NCBI RefSeq assembly: GCF_000469345.1
Contig: NZ_KI271135.1
Location: 40,304 to 104,303 of the forward strand
Source of the DNA: Eubacterium ramulus ATCC 29099
Lineage (GTDB): Bacteria; Bacillota; Clostridia; Lachnospirales; Lachnospiraceae
Direction: 5' to 3'
Length of the DNA stretch: 64,000 bases
Part shown: positions 16,112 through 25,931 of the stretch, piece after piece
Position numbering within the stretch: the stretch's first letter is position 1
How the letters are laid out: the number at the start of each line of letters is the position of its first letter
The notes under the pieces: generated by a model
What the model was told of the DNA's origin: nothing
Seen by the model: the letters and a program-made list of their open reading frames with translations, nothing else
Database searches by the model: none
Program-made: the position numbers and the translations under genes

Positions 16112-16546
16112 ATGGATTTACAACAGATTGAAAAACTTGTACAGATTATTGAAAATTCTTCCATGCTGGAGTTTTCCATCCAGGAAGGCGATACAAAGAT
16201 CAAAATGAGCCGCCGCGGAACTGCTGGTGTTCCGGGAGAAGCCGCAATCACCATCGCGCAGACAGCACCTGCTGCCCAGGCAGAAGAAGAAGCCGAAGAT
16301 GAAACTTACATCACATCTCCGATTGTCGGCACTTTCTACTCTGCTCCGTCACCGGAAGCAAAAGCCTTCGTAAAAGTCGGTGACAGAGTCAAAGCCGGCC
16401 AGACTGTATGTATTCTGGAAGCTATGAAGCTGATGAACGAAATTGAAAGTGATTTTGACTGTGAAATCGAAGCAGTACTGGTCAGCAATGAACAGAAAAT
16501 CGAATATGGCCAGCCACTGTTTAAGGTAAAAAAACTGGATGACTAA
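16112..16546 (+). CDS. accB: Biotin carboxyl carrier protein of the pxp cluster
   Basis: A 144-residue AccB-type carrier. The N-terminal part LQQIEKLVQIIENSSMLEF resembles the AccB N-terminal region, the linker at 45-65 is acidic and Ala-rich, and the C-terminal biotinyl domain has ILEAMKLMNEIESD with Lys106 as biotinylation site. A strong AAAGGAG precedes ATG 16112. Position between pxpC and accC suggests that it serves a carboxylase built from this operon rather than fatty acid synthesis; no accA/accD genes are nearby. A role in general acetyl-CoA carboxylase cannot be excluded. Confidence 0.88.
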   Translation: MDLQQIEKLVQIIENSSMLEFSIQEGDTKIKMSRRGTAGVPGEAAITIAQTAPAAQAEEEAEDETYITSPIVGTFYSAPSPEAKAFVKVGDRVKAGQTVCILEAMKLMNEIESDFDCEIEAVLVSNEQKIEYGQPLFKVKKLDD

Positions 16547-16558
16547 GGAGGCCTGCTG

Positions 16559-17905
16559 ATGTTTCACAAAATATTAATCGCAAATCGTGGAGAAATCGCA
16601 GTCCGCATTATCCGCGCCTGCCGAAACATGGGAATCCGCAGCGTCGCTGTATATTCCAAAGAAGATCAAAACAGTCTTCATGTACAACTTGCGGATCAGC
16701 GTGTCTGCATTGGAGAAGGTCCTGCCCGCAACAATTACCTGAATATGGAACGCATTATCACAGCAGCCCGCAATGTCGGTGCTGATGCCATCCACCCGGG
16801 ATTTGGATTTTTATCTGAAAATGCAGATTTTGTCCGTCTCTGCAACGAATATGGTATCGCATTTATCGGTCCGACTGCAGAAGTCATCAACAGTATGGGA
16901 AATAAATCCCATGCCCGCCAGACCATGATGGATGCCAAAGTACCTGTCGTTCCCGGCACAAGAGAACCAGTCTATGATGCTGAAACCGGTGAAAAATTTG
17001 CGGATGAGATCGGTTATCCGGTAATGATCAAAGCATCCTCCGGCGGCGGTGGAAAAGGTATGCGCGTGGCACAGTCCAAAGACGAGTTTGAATTTCATTT
17101 CAACATGGCACAACGGGAATCTGCAAATGCGTTTGGCGATGATACAATGTACATCGAAAAATATATCGAAAATCCGCGCCATGTGGAAATTCAGATCATG
17201 GCAGACAATTTCGGAAACGTAGTTGCACTTGGAGAACGTGACTGCTCGGTACAGCGAAATCATCAGAAGCTGATCGAAGAATCTCCATCTCCTGCCATCA
17301 CAGAAAAAATGCGTGCTTCCATGAATCATGACGCAATTCTTGCAGCCAAAGCAGTGAATTATACAAATGCCGGAACTGTCGAATTTATCGTAGATCCGAA
17401 AGGCACTTACTATTTCATGGAAATGAACACCCGAATTCAGGTAGAGCACGGTGTCACAGAAATGGTCACCGGTACCGATCTGATCATTGAACAGATTCGC
17501 ATAGCTATGGGAGAACCGTTAAGTTTTTCCCAGAATGATGTCACACCAAAGGGACATGCCATCGAATGCCGCATCAATGCGGAAATTCCGGAGAAAAACT
17601 TTATGCCAAGTCCCGGTGTGGTTAAACATCTGCACCTGCCGGCAGGAAACGGCGTCCGTGTGGACACCGCCCTTTACACCGGTTACCGCATTCCTTCCGA
17701 ATACGATTCCATGATTGCAAAAGTCATTGTACATGCACCGGATCGTAAAGCTGCCCTGCAGAAAATGCGTTCTGCATTGGATGAAATGCTTATCATGGGT
17801 GTGGAAACCAACCTGGATTTCCAGTATCGTATTCTGAAAAATCCAGAGTTCTGTGAAGGAAAAGCCGACACCGGCTTTATTGAACGGATTTTGCGTCTGG
17901 ACTGA
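16559..17905 (+). CDS. accC: Biotin carboxylase of the pxp cluster
   Basis: A 448-residue ATP-grasp biotin carboxylase of standard length. The N-terminal motif is ILIANRGEIAVRIIRACR, the glycine-rich ATP lid is SSGGGGKGMR near residue 162, and the active-site region reads FMEMNTRIQVEHGVTE (Pro of the usual VEHPVTE is Gly here). It charges biotin on AccB with bicarbonate using ATP. AAGGAGG overlaps the accB stop region, giving tight coupling. Together with accB, pxpB and pxpC it supplies every catalytic domain of a urea-carboxylase-type enzyme in separate polypeptides. Confidence 0.92.
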   Translation: MFHKILIANRGEIAVRIIRACRNMGIRSVAVYSKEDQNSLHVQLADQRVCIGEGPARNNYLNMERIITAARNVGADAIHPGFGFLSENADFVRLCNEYGIAFIGPTAEVINSMGNKSHARQTMMDAKVPVVPGTREPVYDAETGEKFADEIGYPVMIKASSGGGGKGMRVAQSKDEFEFHFNMAQRESANAFGDDTMYIEKYIENPRHVEIQIMADNFGNVVALGERDCSVQRNHQKLIEESPSPAITEKMRASMNHDAILAAKAVNYTNAGTVEFIVDPKGTYYFMEMNTRIQVEHGVTEMVTGTDLIIEQIRIAMGEPLSFSQNDVTPKGHAIECRINAEIPEKNFMPSPGVVKHLHLPAGNGVRVDTALYTGYRIPSEYDSMIAKVIVHAPDRKAALQKMRSALDEMLIMGVETNLDFQYRILKNPEFCEGKADTGFIERILRLD

Positions 17906-17957
17906 TAAATCCACAAATGTAAAGCATGATTTTTAATCAGAAAGAGAGGTCTTTACC

Positions 17958-18728
17958 ATGTATCAGGTAGATTTAAATAGTGATCTGGGCGAAAGCTTCG
18001 GCCGCTATACCATTGGAATGGATGAAAAAATCATTCCCCTTATTTCCTCTGCAAATATTGCCTGCGGATATCATGCATCCGATCCTGTCGTAATGCTCGA
18101 ATCCATTGCCCGCACCAAAGAGGCTGGCATCAAGATCGGAGCGCATCCGGGACTTCCGGATCTGATGGGATTTGGCCGCAGAAATATGGCAATTTCCCCA
18201 GAAGAAGCCAAAGCTTATACGCTGTATCAGATCAGCGCTCTTGGAGGCATGTGTCAGGCAAACGGAATGCGTCTGCAGCACGTCAAACCACATGGAGCCT
18301 TGTACAACATGGCTGCCAAAGATTATGCCCTTTCTCTGGCTATCTGCGAAGCGATCCACGACTATGATCCTGAAATTATTGTTATGGGATTATCTGGAAG
18401 TGAAATGATCCGTGCGGCAAAAGACTGTGGCTTAAAAGCAGCCAGTGAAGTATTTGCTGACCGCGGATATGAAGAAGATGGTACGTTAGTAAACCGTCGC
18501 AAAGAAGGCGCCATGATCACAGATGAAGATGAGGCTATTGCCCGTGTGATCCGTATGGTAAAAGAAGGCGTTGTCACTGCTGTCACCGGAAAAGATATTC
18601 CGATTCAGGCTGATTCTGTATGTGTACACGGAGATGGCGAAAAAGCATTGCTTTTTGTAGAAAAAATCCGTAAAGTACTTACTGAAAATGACGTACAGAT
18701 CTGTCCGCTCGCCGATATAATTGGCTAA
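17958..18728 (+). CDS. pxpA: 5-oxoprolinase subunit A (LamB/YcsF family)
   Basis: A 256-residue LamB/YcsF protein of normal size, beginning with VDLNSDLGESFGRYTIG and containing SSANIACGYHASDP, IGAHPGLPDLMGFGRR and HVKPHGALYNM, the metal/substrate motifs of the family. It is the subunit that handles the lactam in PxpABC 5-oxoprolinase. It is last in the operon, 52 bp after accC, and is followed by a strong terminator. Its retention in the operon argues that the substrate is a lactam or amide. Confidence 0.9.
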   Translation: MYQVDLNSDLGESFGRYTIGMDEKIIPLISSANIACGYHASDPVVMLESIARTKEAGIKIGAHPGLPDLMGFGRRNMAISPEEAKAYTLYQISALGGMCQANGMRLQHVKPHGALYNMAAKDYALSLAICEAIHDYDPEIIVMGLSGSEMIRAAKDCGLKAASEVFADRGYEEDGTLVNRRKEGAMITDEDEAIARVIRMVKEGVVTAVTGKDIPIQADSVCVHGDGEKALLFVEKIRKVLTENDVQICPLADIIG

Positions 18729-18754
18729 ACGATATGTTGTAAAAAAGAAAGTCC

Positions 18755-18794
18755 AAAAAGCCGTCCCACATGCAAGCATGCGGACGGCTTTTTT
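18755..18794 (+). terminator. Intrinsic terminator after pxpA
   Basis: AAAAAGCCGTCC (18755-18766) pairs with GGACGGCTTTTTT (18782-18794). The GC-rich stem is flanked by an A-run and a T-run, so it can terminate both the pxp operon and groEL, which converges on it from the right. Confidence 0.88.
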
Positions 18795-18819
18795 GTTAGG
18801 GCATATGTGAGCTGTTGAA

Positions 18820-20460
<1,641 letters not shown>

Positions 20461-20469
20461 TCAATTTTA

Positions 20470-20754
20470 TTACTCTACTACAGCAAGGATGTCATTCTGT
20501 CTTACGATGATGTACTCCTCACCCTCTAATTTTACTTCGTTACCTGCATATTTAGAATAAATAACTTTATCACCAGGTTTTACCTGCATGGTTACTTCTT
20601 TACCATCTACCATTCCACCAGGTCCTACAGCGATTACTTCTGCTTCCTGTGGTTTCTCCTGTGCACTTGTTGTAAGGATCAGACCGGATTTTGTGGTCTC
20701 TTCTGCCTCTACCTGTTTTAATACAACTCTGTCACCTAATGGTACTAATTTCAT
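20470..20754 (-). CDS. groES: 10-kDa co-chaperonin GroES
   Basis: A 94-residue co-chaperonin. It starts MKLVPLGDRVVLKQ, contains the mobile loop (residues ~18-33, EETTKSGLILTTSAQEKPQ) and the EAEVIAVGPG block, and ends with the IVRQNDILAVVE tail. ATG 20754 behind AAGGAGG is used; a longer reading from 20817 would run through the ribosome binding site and part of the CIRCE element. It caps the GroEL cavity and is first in the groES-groEL operon. Confidence 0.98.
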   Translation of the reverse strand: MKLVPLGDRVVLKQVEAEETTKSGLILTTSAQEKPQEAEVIAVGPGGMVDGKEVTMQVKPGDKVIYSKYAGNEVKLEGEEYIIVRQNDILAVVE

Positions 20755-20806
20755 GATGTGATTCCTCCTTATTCTATATATAAGTTCTATGCTTTCTTTT
20801 GTTTTA

Positions 20807-20833
20807 TTAGCACTCATTTCTTCTGAGTGCTAA
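20807..20833 (-). promoter_or_regulatory. CIRCE operator (HrcA site)
   Basis: Exact consensus TTAGCACTC, nine bases, GAGTGCTAA between the promoter and groES. The repressor HrcA binds this element and releases it on heat stress, so groES-groEL is under HrcA control here. hrcA itself is not in the window. Confidence 0.97.
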
Positions 20834-20844
20834 CCGATAGTCAT

Positions 20845-20873
20845 ATAATAGTTTTTTTGCACCTGAATCGCAA
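20845..20873 (-). promoter_or_regulatory. Promoter of groES-groEL
   Basis: Minus-strand TTGCGA (20868-20873) and TATTAT (20845-20850) with a 17-bp spacer. The CIRCE element begins 12 bp downstream of the -10, covering the start of transcription. Confidence 0.75.
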
Positions 20874-20960
20874 CTAAATGATTTCGTATATATGTGTGTA
20901 TTTTTTCCACTTTCCTCTTATATACTCTTTTTTTCTTACTTTTTCTCACTTTTTCATTTT

Positions 20961-21740
20961 TTAAATCAATGCAAAATGCTTCAGTGCATGATAAATACCG
21001 TCTTCATGCAACCCCCTGGTTACATAGTCCGCATGCTCTTTAGCCACATCCGTTCCGTCCCCCATCGCAACTCCCACACCGGCAAACTCCAGCATGTCTA
21101 CATCATTGGCACTGTCACCGAATGCATAGGTATCCTTTACATCAATTCCCAGTTTTTCGCATACAAAAGCAATTCCGCTCGCTTTGCTGTATCCTTTTGG
21201 TACTACTTCCATGGCCACATCCCCGTGAACCATAAAATCATAATCATCCTTTAATAATTCGATCACCGCCGGATAATCCCGATCATGGATTAAAACAGAA
21301 AACTTACTTGCTTCCCACTGTTCCTCATGCCCTTGAATCGGCAGCATACAGTCTTTCATAACCTCCAGCAGATATCTTCCGTATGCATCTCTGCTGATCT
21401 TGTCTGCATCCATGTACAGCATATGGCGGCCTTCCATAACCATGGCAATATCATAATCATAAAATACCTGTACTGCCTTTTTCAATAATTCCCGGTCAAT
21501 CTCTTTGTACAGCATTTCTTTTCCTTTATATTCTATAAAGGTGCCACAACCGCAGACAATGCCGTCAAATCCCATACCGAGCAGCTCTTCACTGTTGATA
21601 AACACGCGTGTCCTTCCACTGCAGAGGAAGGTCTGATGTCCGTTCTCCTGAAGCTGATGAATTGCTTCTTTTGTGCTCTGTGGAATGTTATTGTCCCTGT
21701 CCCATAAAGTCCCGTCAATATCAAAAAAAATCGCTGCCAT
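20961..21740 (-). CDS. Cof-type HAD-IIB phosphatase
   Basis: A 259-residue HAD-superfamily hydrolase. Motif I is FFDIDGTLWD at residues ~5-14, motif II CSGR is near 41, and motif IV GDSANDVDMLEFAGVGVAMGD is near 207-227. The Cof/IIB cap lies between them. Relatives dephosphorylate sugar phosphates, nucleotide derivatives or flavin precursors; the substrate cannot be read from sequence. It stands alone between groES and a divergent small membrane protein gene, so context gives no clue. Confidence 0.85.
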   Translation of the reverse strand: MAAIFFDIDGTLWDRDNNIPQSTKEAIHQLQENGHQTFLCSGRTRVFINSEELLGMGFDGIVCGCGTFIEYKGKEMLYKEIDRELLKKAVQVFYDYDIAMVMEGRHMLYMDADKISRDAYGRYLLEVMKDCMLPIQGHEEQWEASKFSVLIHDRDYPAVIELLKDDYDFMVHGDVAMEVVPKGYSKASGIAFVCEKLGIDVKDTYAFGDSANDVDMLEFAGVGVAMGDGTDVAKEHADYVTRGLHEDGIYHALKHFALI

Positions 21741-22052
21741 ATATGTATGTGTTCCTTTCTTCTTACCTCATTTTTCCTGTTTTCTGATTATAACGGTTTT
21801 TACATACAAATGCAAATATTCAGGGTAAGTCATAAAGCACTTTTTCCAGATGAAAAATCGTTCCTTTATTTTGAAGATTTCCTTAATATTCTTTGAATTC
21901 ACAGTTTCGCCACATCGTACATGCTATAATAAGTAGAAACATGTAAAATCGACAACACATGAGACTTGATACATGATTCTGGTCAATGTAGTCTATTACA
22001 TTCTTCTCAGAATCATTGCATTTTCTCACCGACATTAAGAGGAGGTTACATT
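21741..22052. other. Divergent gap with promoter and structured leader
   Basis: 312 bp between the HAD gene and the small membrane protein. It contains an extended -10 element TGCTATAAT (-10 at 21925-21930, plus strand) and, just downstream, the structured motif at 21956-22019, which would be in the 5' untranslated RNA of the next gene. Confidence 0.55.
21956..22019 (+). repeat. Structured repeat R-H, copy 1 (leader of small membrane protein)
   Basis: Contains GAGACTTGATACATGATTC followed by a hairpin with outer arms ATGATTCTG (21973-21981) and CAGAATCAT (22008-22016) and inner arms AATGTA and TACATT. The same ordered blocks occur on the minus strand at 50046-50139 with different bases but intact pairing. 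It sits between a promoter-like -10 and a start codon, so it is probably transcribed. It may be an RNA element, a mobile repeat, or both. Confidence 0.6.
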
Positions 22053-22466
22053 ATGGCATATCCACATAAACGGCACCGTTTTCAAAAATTTATTGTTTTT
22101 CTGTTTGCTATCGTGATTATTTTACTGGTTAGCTATTTTGTTGCCTTACCAAAAATAAAAACAAAAGCCGCCGGCGTTGTAGCTGAAAAACTTCTGGAGT
22201 CACAAATCACATCCGATACATCTGCCATTGCAGGCGTCAATGCCCAGGAAATCCTTGATGCCATGAGCGACACAGACCGTGCAACCGTAGATCAGATCAT
22301 TACAAATCATATGTCAGCAGATACAATGAAGGAAGCCTCTTCCTACATCACCAGCGGCGATACTGCCGGATTAAAACAATACGCAAAAGATACGCTGACT
22401 GCGTCTGAGCTGGAACAGATCAAAGAGCTTTATAATAAGTATAAAGGACAGGTTTCGATGAAGTAA
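22053..22466 (+). CDS. Small membrane-anchored protein of unknown function
   Basis: A 137-residue protein I do not recognise. A basic N-terminus (HKRHRFQK) is followed by one hydrophobic segment at about residues 12-32, giving either an uncleaved anchor or a signal peptide. The rest, outside the membrane, is predicted helical, Ala/Asp/Thr-rich, with two similar helical stretches (EILDAMSDTDRATVDQI and ASELEQIKELYNKYKG). ATG 22053 is chosen for its GAGGAGG site. The transcript appears to begin with the structured R-H motif. No partner gene is evident. Confidence 0.7.
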   Translation: MAYPHKRHRFQKFIVFLFAIVIILLVSYFVALPKIKTKAAGVVAEKLLESQITSDTSAIAGVNAQEILDAMSDTDRATVDQIITNHMSADTMKEASSYITSGDTAGLKQYAKDTLTASELEQIKELYNKYKGQVSMK

Positions 22467-22487
22467 AGCGTAACACTATATTAAAAA

Positions 22488-22549
22488 GGAGCGGAGAAAA
22501 CTTACCTTGTTAGCTAACAATCGCTGCCAAGGTAAGTTTTCTCCGCTCC
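22488..22549. terminator. 22-bp perfect hairpin, probable bidirectional terminator
   Basis: GGAGCGGAGAAAACTTACCT plus TG (22488-22509) is perfectly complementary to 22528-22549 across an 18-base loop containing TTAGCTAA. On the minus strand it is followed by TTTTTAATA; on the plus strand only CTTATTT follows. The stem is unusually long for a terminator. Confidence 0.55.
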
Positions 22550-22774
22550 CTTATTTACAACATAATAGCTTACTGAAAACAGTACTGCAATATTTCTTGC
22601 GTAACTTGAAAACGCTTATGCCATAGCAAATTTATCATAATAAACAAGTACTTCTCATTCCGATAAATTTAGTTTTTTAATCTTTCACTCTTTTTACTTT
22701 ATTCAACAACTCCTGATTAGCATTCTTTACAAATCCACAATTATCCCTATATAAAATCCAATTAACAAGTCAAA

Positions 22775-22789
22775 GTGACAAGATGTCAC
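22775..22789. promoter_or_regulatory. Perfect palindrome upstream of the MATE gene
   Basis: GTGACA-AGA-TGTCAC, centred about 43 bp upstream of the TATAAT at 22823-22828. Position and symmetry fit a binding site for a dimeric regulator near the -35 region. No regulator gene is adjacent. Confidence 0.4.
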
Positions 22790-22903
22790 CCAAAAGTGGT
22801 AGATAAAAATATCAATGTGCCATATAATACAATAGAGGATTGCGTTTTGGCAGAGTCCTATGTAAAATAATCGGACAAGGATGAGAAGAAAAAGGAGATT
22901 CTT

Positions 22904-24247
22904 ATGGGAACAAATGAAAAAAATATGACCACTGGATCACCTGGAAAACTGATCATTACTTTTGCTATACCACTGATGCTTGGAAATATCTTTCAGCAGT
23001 TTTATACGATGGCAGATACCATGATCGTCGGACAGGTGGTAGGGGTTGAAGCACTGGCGGCAGTAGGCGCCGGAGACTGGCTGGTATGGCTGGTGTTCGG
23101 TATCATGACAGGTATCACACAGGGTTTTTCTATTCTGGTAGCTCAGTTTTATGGAGCAAGGGAAAAAGAAAATCTGAAATGCGCGGTGGCGAAAAGCTAT
23201 ATCATGACAGCACTGCTTTCTGTGATTGTACTTGCGGTAAGTGAAGGGGCAGTTTATCATGTTCTTTTGTTTTTACAGACACCGGATAATGTCATTGACC
23301 TGACAATGCTATATCTTCGGCTGATCTTTGCCGGAATTCCGATCATAGCAGCTTATAATATATTTGCAGCGATTCTTCGAGCACTGGGTAACAGCAAATC
23401 TCCACTGATAGCAATGACCGTAGCAGCGTTGATCAATGTGGGACTGGACCTGTTATTTGTGGCAGTTTTTGGCTGGGGTGTAGCCGGAGCAGCAGTGGCG
23501 ACAGTCATCGCACAGGGATTTTCAGCCCTGTACTGTCTGATGGTGTTACGGAAAATTCCGGATATCCGACTGGAAAAACAGGACTTCTACAGACAGCCGG
23601 CAATGAGTCTGCGGCTTTTGAAAGTGGCGACTCCTCTTGCGATCCAGAATGTGATCATCTCTGTAGGGGGGCTTACAGTACAGTATGTAGTCAATGGATT
23701 TGGATTCCTGTTTGTAGCTGGATTTACAGCATCAAACAAATTATATGGAGTTTTAGAGATGGCTGCCGTTTCATACGGATATGCAATTACAACCTATGTA
23801 GGCCAGAATCTTGGTGCAAAGAAATATCAGAGAATCCGGAAAGGTGTGCATAGCGGAACTTATATGGCATTGCTTACTTCTGTTATGATCTCAGGTGTGA
23901 TGGTGTTATTCGGACGCAATATATTGTCACTGTTTGTATCCGGCGAACCGGAACAGATCCGACAGGTGTTAGACATTGCATATAAATATTTGTTTATTAT
24001 GGCAATTTTTCTATGGGTACTGTATCTGCTGTATGTATATCGTTCGGCGATTCAGGGTCTGGGTAATACCCTGATTCCCCTCGCCAGTGGCATTGCAGAA
24101 TTTGTGATGCGTGTCAGTGTTGCATTATTGTTACCAAAACTGATCGGTGAAGACGGAATTTTTTATGCGGAAATTTGTGCCTGGACCAGCGCAGCTGTTT
24201 TATTGTTTATAAGTTATATGATTATTATACGAAAATACAAAGAATAA
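22904..24247 (+). CDS. MATE family efflux transporter
   Basis: A 447-residue protein with 12 predicted membrane segments in two halves and the MATE-type opening PGKLIITFAIPLMLGNIFQQ and TMIVGQVVGVEALAAVG. Proteins of this family export drugs, toxins or metabolites in exchange for Na+ or H+. AAAGGAG precedes ATG 22904. It is a single gene with its own promoter region and terminator. The substrate is not predictable from the sequence. Confidence 0.9.
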   Translation: MGTNEKNMTTGSPGKLIITFAIPLMLGNIFQQFYTMADTMIVGQVVGVEALAAVGAGDWLVWLVFGIMTGITQGFSILVAQFYGAREKENLKCAVAKSYIMTALLSVIVLAVSEGAVYHVLLFLQTPDNVIDLTMLYLRLIFAGIPIIAAYNIFAAILRALGNSKSPLIAMTVAALINVGLDLLFVAVFGWGVAGAAVATVIAQGFSALYCLMVLRKIPDIRLEKQDFYRQPAMSLRLLKVATPLAIQNVIISVGGLTVQYVVNGFGFLFVAGFTASNKLYGVLEMAAVSYGYAITTYVGQNLGAKKYQRIRKGVHSGTYMALLTSVMISGVMVLFGRNILSLFVSGEPEQIRQVLDIAYKYLFIMAIFLWVLYLLYVYRSAIQGLGNTLIPLASGIAEFVMRVSVALLLPKLIGEDGIFYAEICAWTSAAVLLFISYMIIIRKYKE

Positions 24248-24279
24248 GGTTTAGAGGAATAAGTTTTTAATATGATATA

Positions 24280-24326
24280 AAGAACTGCTGCATCACAGAT
24301 TCATCTATGATGCAACAGTTCTTTTA
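24280..24326 (+). terminator. Terminator between MATE and gltD
   Basis: AAGAACTG-TGCATCA and TGATGCA-CAGTTCTT pair with one mismatch position across a 12-base loop and are followed by TTATATT. It lies between convergent genes and may serve both. Confidence 0.65.
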
Positions 24327-24413
24327 TATTAAGCTGCAATCGCATATATACTTTTCAAAATAATAAAAAAGAGGGATTGTTCATCAATGATAACAAATCA
24401 CTGCACATCTACA

Positions 24414-25907
24414 CTATTGTACCGAAAGATAAGAATATCCCATCAAGCTCTCATCTACTTCTCTGGCTGCTTCGCGCCCCTCACGGATTGCCCATACAAC
24501 CAGTGACTGTCCTCTGTGCATATCGCCTGCGGTAAAGACTTTTTTCACATTCGTCTTGTAACGGCCTTCTTCGGTTTCTACGTTTGTTCTGACATTTAAT
24601 TTCACCCCAAAGGCATCTGCCACATATTTCTCTGTACCAAGAAATCCTGCTGCGATAAGTACCAGATCTGCATCCAGTTTCTGCTCACTGCCTTCCACCG
24701 GAACCATGTTCATGCGACCGGTTTTCTCATCTTTTTTCGCTTCCAGTTTTACAGTAATCAGACCTGTCAGATTGCCGTTTTTATCTTTCAAGAACTCTTT
24801 TACCGTTGTCTGATAGATTCGCGGATCATGTCCGAATACGGCAATGGCTTCTTCCTGACCGTAATCTGTCTTGCAGATTTTTGGCCATTCAGGCCACGGG
24901 TTGTTCGCAGCGCGCTGATCCGGAGCTTTCGGCATCATCTCAAGCTGTGTTACAGATACTGCTCCATGACGAATGCTTGTTCCCACACAGTCATTTCCGG
25001 TGTCACCACCACCGATGATCACAACTTTTTTGCCCTTTGCAGAAACAAATTTTTTATCTTTCAGATTGGAATCGAGCAGACTCTTTGTGGTCTGTGACAG
25101 GAAATCCACTGCAAAATAAATACCTTTTGCATCTCTGCCCGGTGCATTGATATCACGCGGATTTTTGGCACCGCAGGCAAGTACCACGGCATCATACTCT
25201 TTCATAAGTTTTGCTGCTTTTTCGTCTTTTCCCACATTTACTCCGGTGACAAAGTTGATGCCTTCTTCGGTCATCACATTGATTTTGCGGTCAATGATGT
25301 GTTTTTCCAGTTTCATATTCGGAATGCCATACATCAGCAGTCCACCCACACGGTCATCACGCTCATATACGGTTACCAGATGACCTCTGCGGTTTAACTG
25401 GTCTGCTACGGCCAGACCAGCCGGGCCGGATCCGATGACAGCCACTTTTTTCCCTGTACGCACTTTTGGCGGATTTGCCTTCGCATATCCTTTTTCATAT
25501 GCATATTCAATAATTCCGTACTCATTGTCCCGCACAGTGACCGGATCGTCGTGCAGACCACAGGTACATGCAGCCTCACACAGTGCCGGGCAGACACGGG
25601 ATGTAAATTCCGGGAAGTTGTTGGTTTTATGCAGACGCTCGTAAGCCTGCTCCCATGTTCCCATATAGATCAGATCATTCCACTCCGGCACCAGATTGTG
25701 CAGCGGACAGCCACTGGTCATGCCCATGAGTGTCATACCTGACTGACAGAAGGGAACGCCGCATGCCATGCAGCGTGATCCCTGAATCTCCTGTTTTTTC
25801 TTTGAGAGGTGGATGTGGAATTCATCAAAATTTTTGATTCTTTCTTTCGGTTCAACCGCTTTGCTTACCTCTCGGTCATATTCCATAAATCCTGTTGGTT
25901 TTCCCAT
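24414..25907 (-). CDS. gltD: Glutamate synthase small subunit
   Basis: A 497-residue GltD. The N-terminal Cys-rich region (RCMACGVPFCQSG, GCPLHN, RVCPALCEAACTCGL) carries the Fe-S clusters. An FAD site (VAVIGSGPAGLAVADQLNRR) is near 150 and an NADPH site (VVIIGGGDTGNDCVG) near 290. It feeds electrons from NAD(P)H to GltB for conversion of 2-oxoglutarate and glutamine to two glutamates. It follows gltB by 24 bp with an AGGAGG site. Family and partner are clear. Confidence 0.96.
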   Translation of the reverse strand: MGKPTGFMEYDREVSKAVEPKERIKNFDEFHIHLSKKKQEIQGSRCMACGVPFCQSGMTLMGMTSGCPLHNLVPEWNDLIYMGTWEQAYERLHKTNNFPEFTSRVCPALCEAACTCGLHDDPVTVRDNEYGIIEYAYEKGYAKANPPKVRTGKKVAVIGSGPAGLAVADQLNRRGHLVTVYERDDRVGGLLMYGIPNMKLEKHIIDRKINVMTEEGINFVTGVNVGKDEKAAKLMKEYDAVVLACGAKNPRDINAPGRDAKGIYFAVDFLSQTTKSLLDSNLKDKKFVSAKGKKVVIIGGGDTGNDCVGTSIRHGAVSVTQLEMMPKAPDQRAANNPWPEWPKICKTDYGQEEAIAVFGHDPRIYQTTVKEFLKDKNGNLTGLITVKLEAKKDEKTGRMNMVPVEGSEQKLDADLVLIAAGFLGTEKYVADAFGVKLNVRTNVETEEGRYKTNVKKVFTAGDMHRGQSLVVWAIREGREAAREVDESLMGYSYLSVQ

Positions 25908-25931
25908 TTTAATCCTCCTGTTTTACCGAAA

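Larger units (their letters stand above)
22467..22903. other. Gap before the MATE gene
   Basis: 437 bp without a gene. It contains a 22-bp perfect hairpin (22488-22549), AT-rich DNA without evident coding, a 15-bp palindrome (22775-22789) and a TATAAT at 22823-22828 that probably drives the MATE gene. Confidence 0.55.

Noticed and set aside
16811..17449. 212-residue minus-strand ORF opposite accC
   Set aside because: Antisense to biotin carboxylase; Cys/His/Phe-rich artefact without initiation signals.
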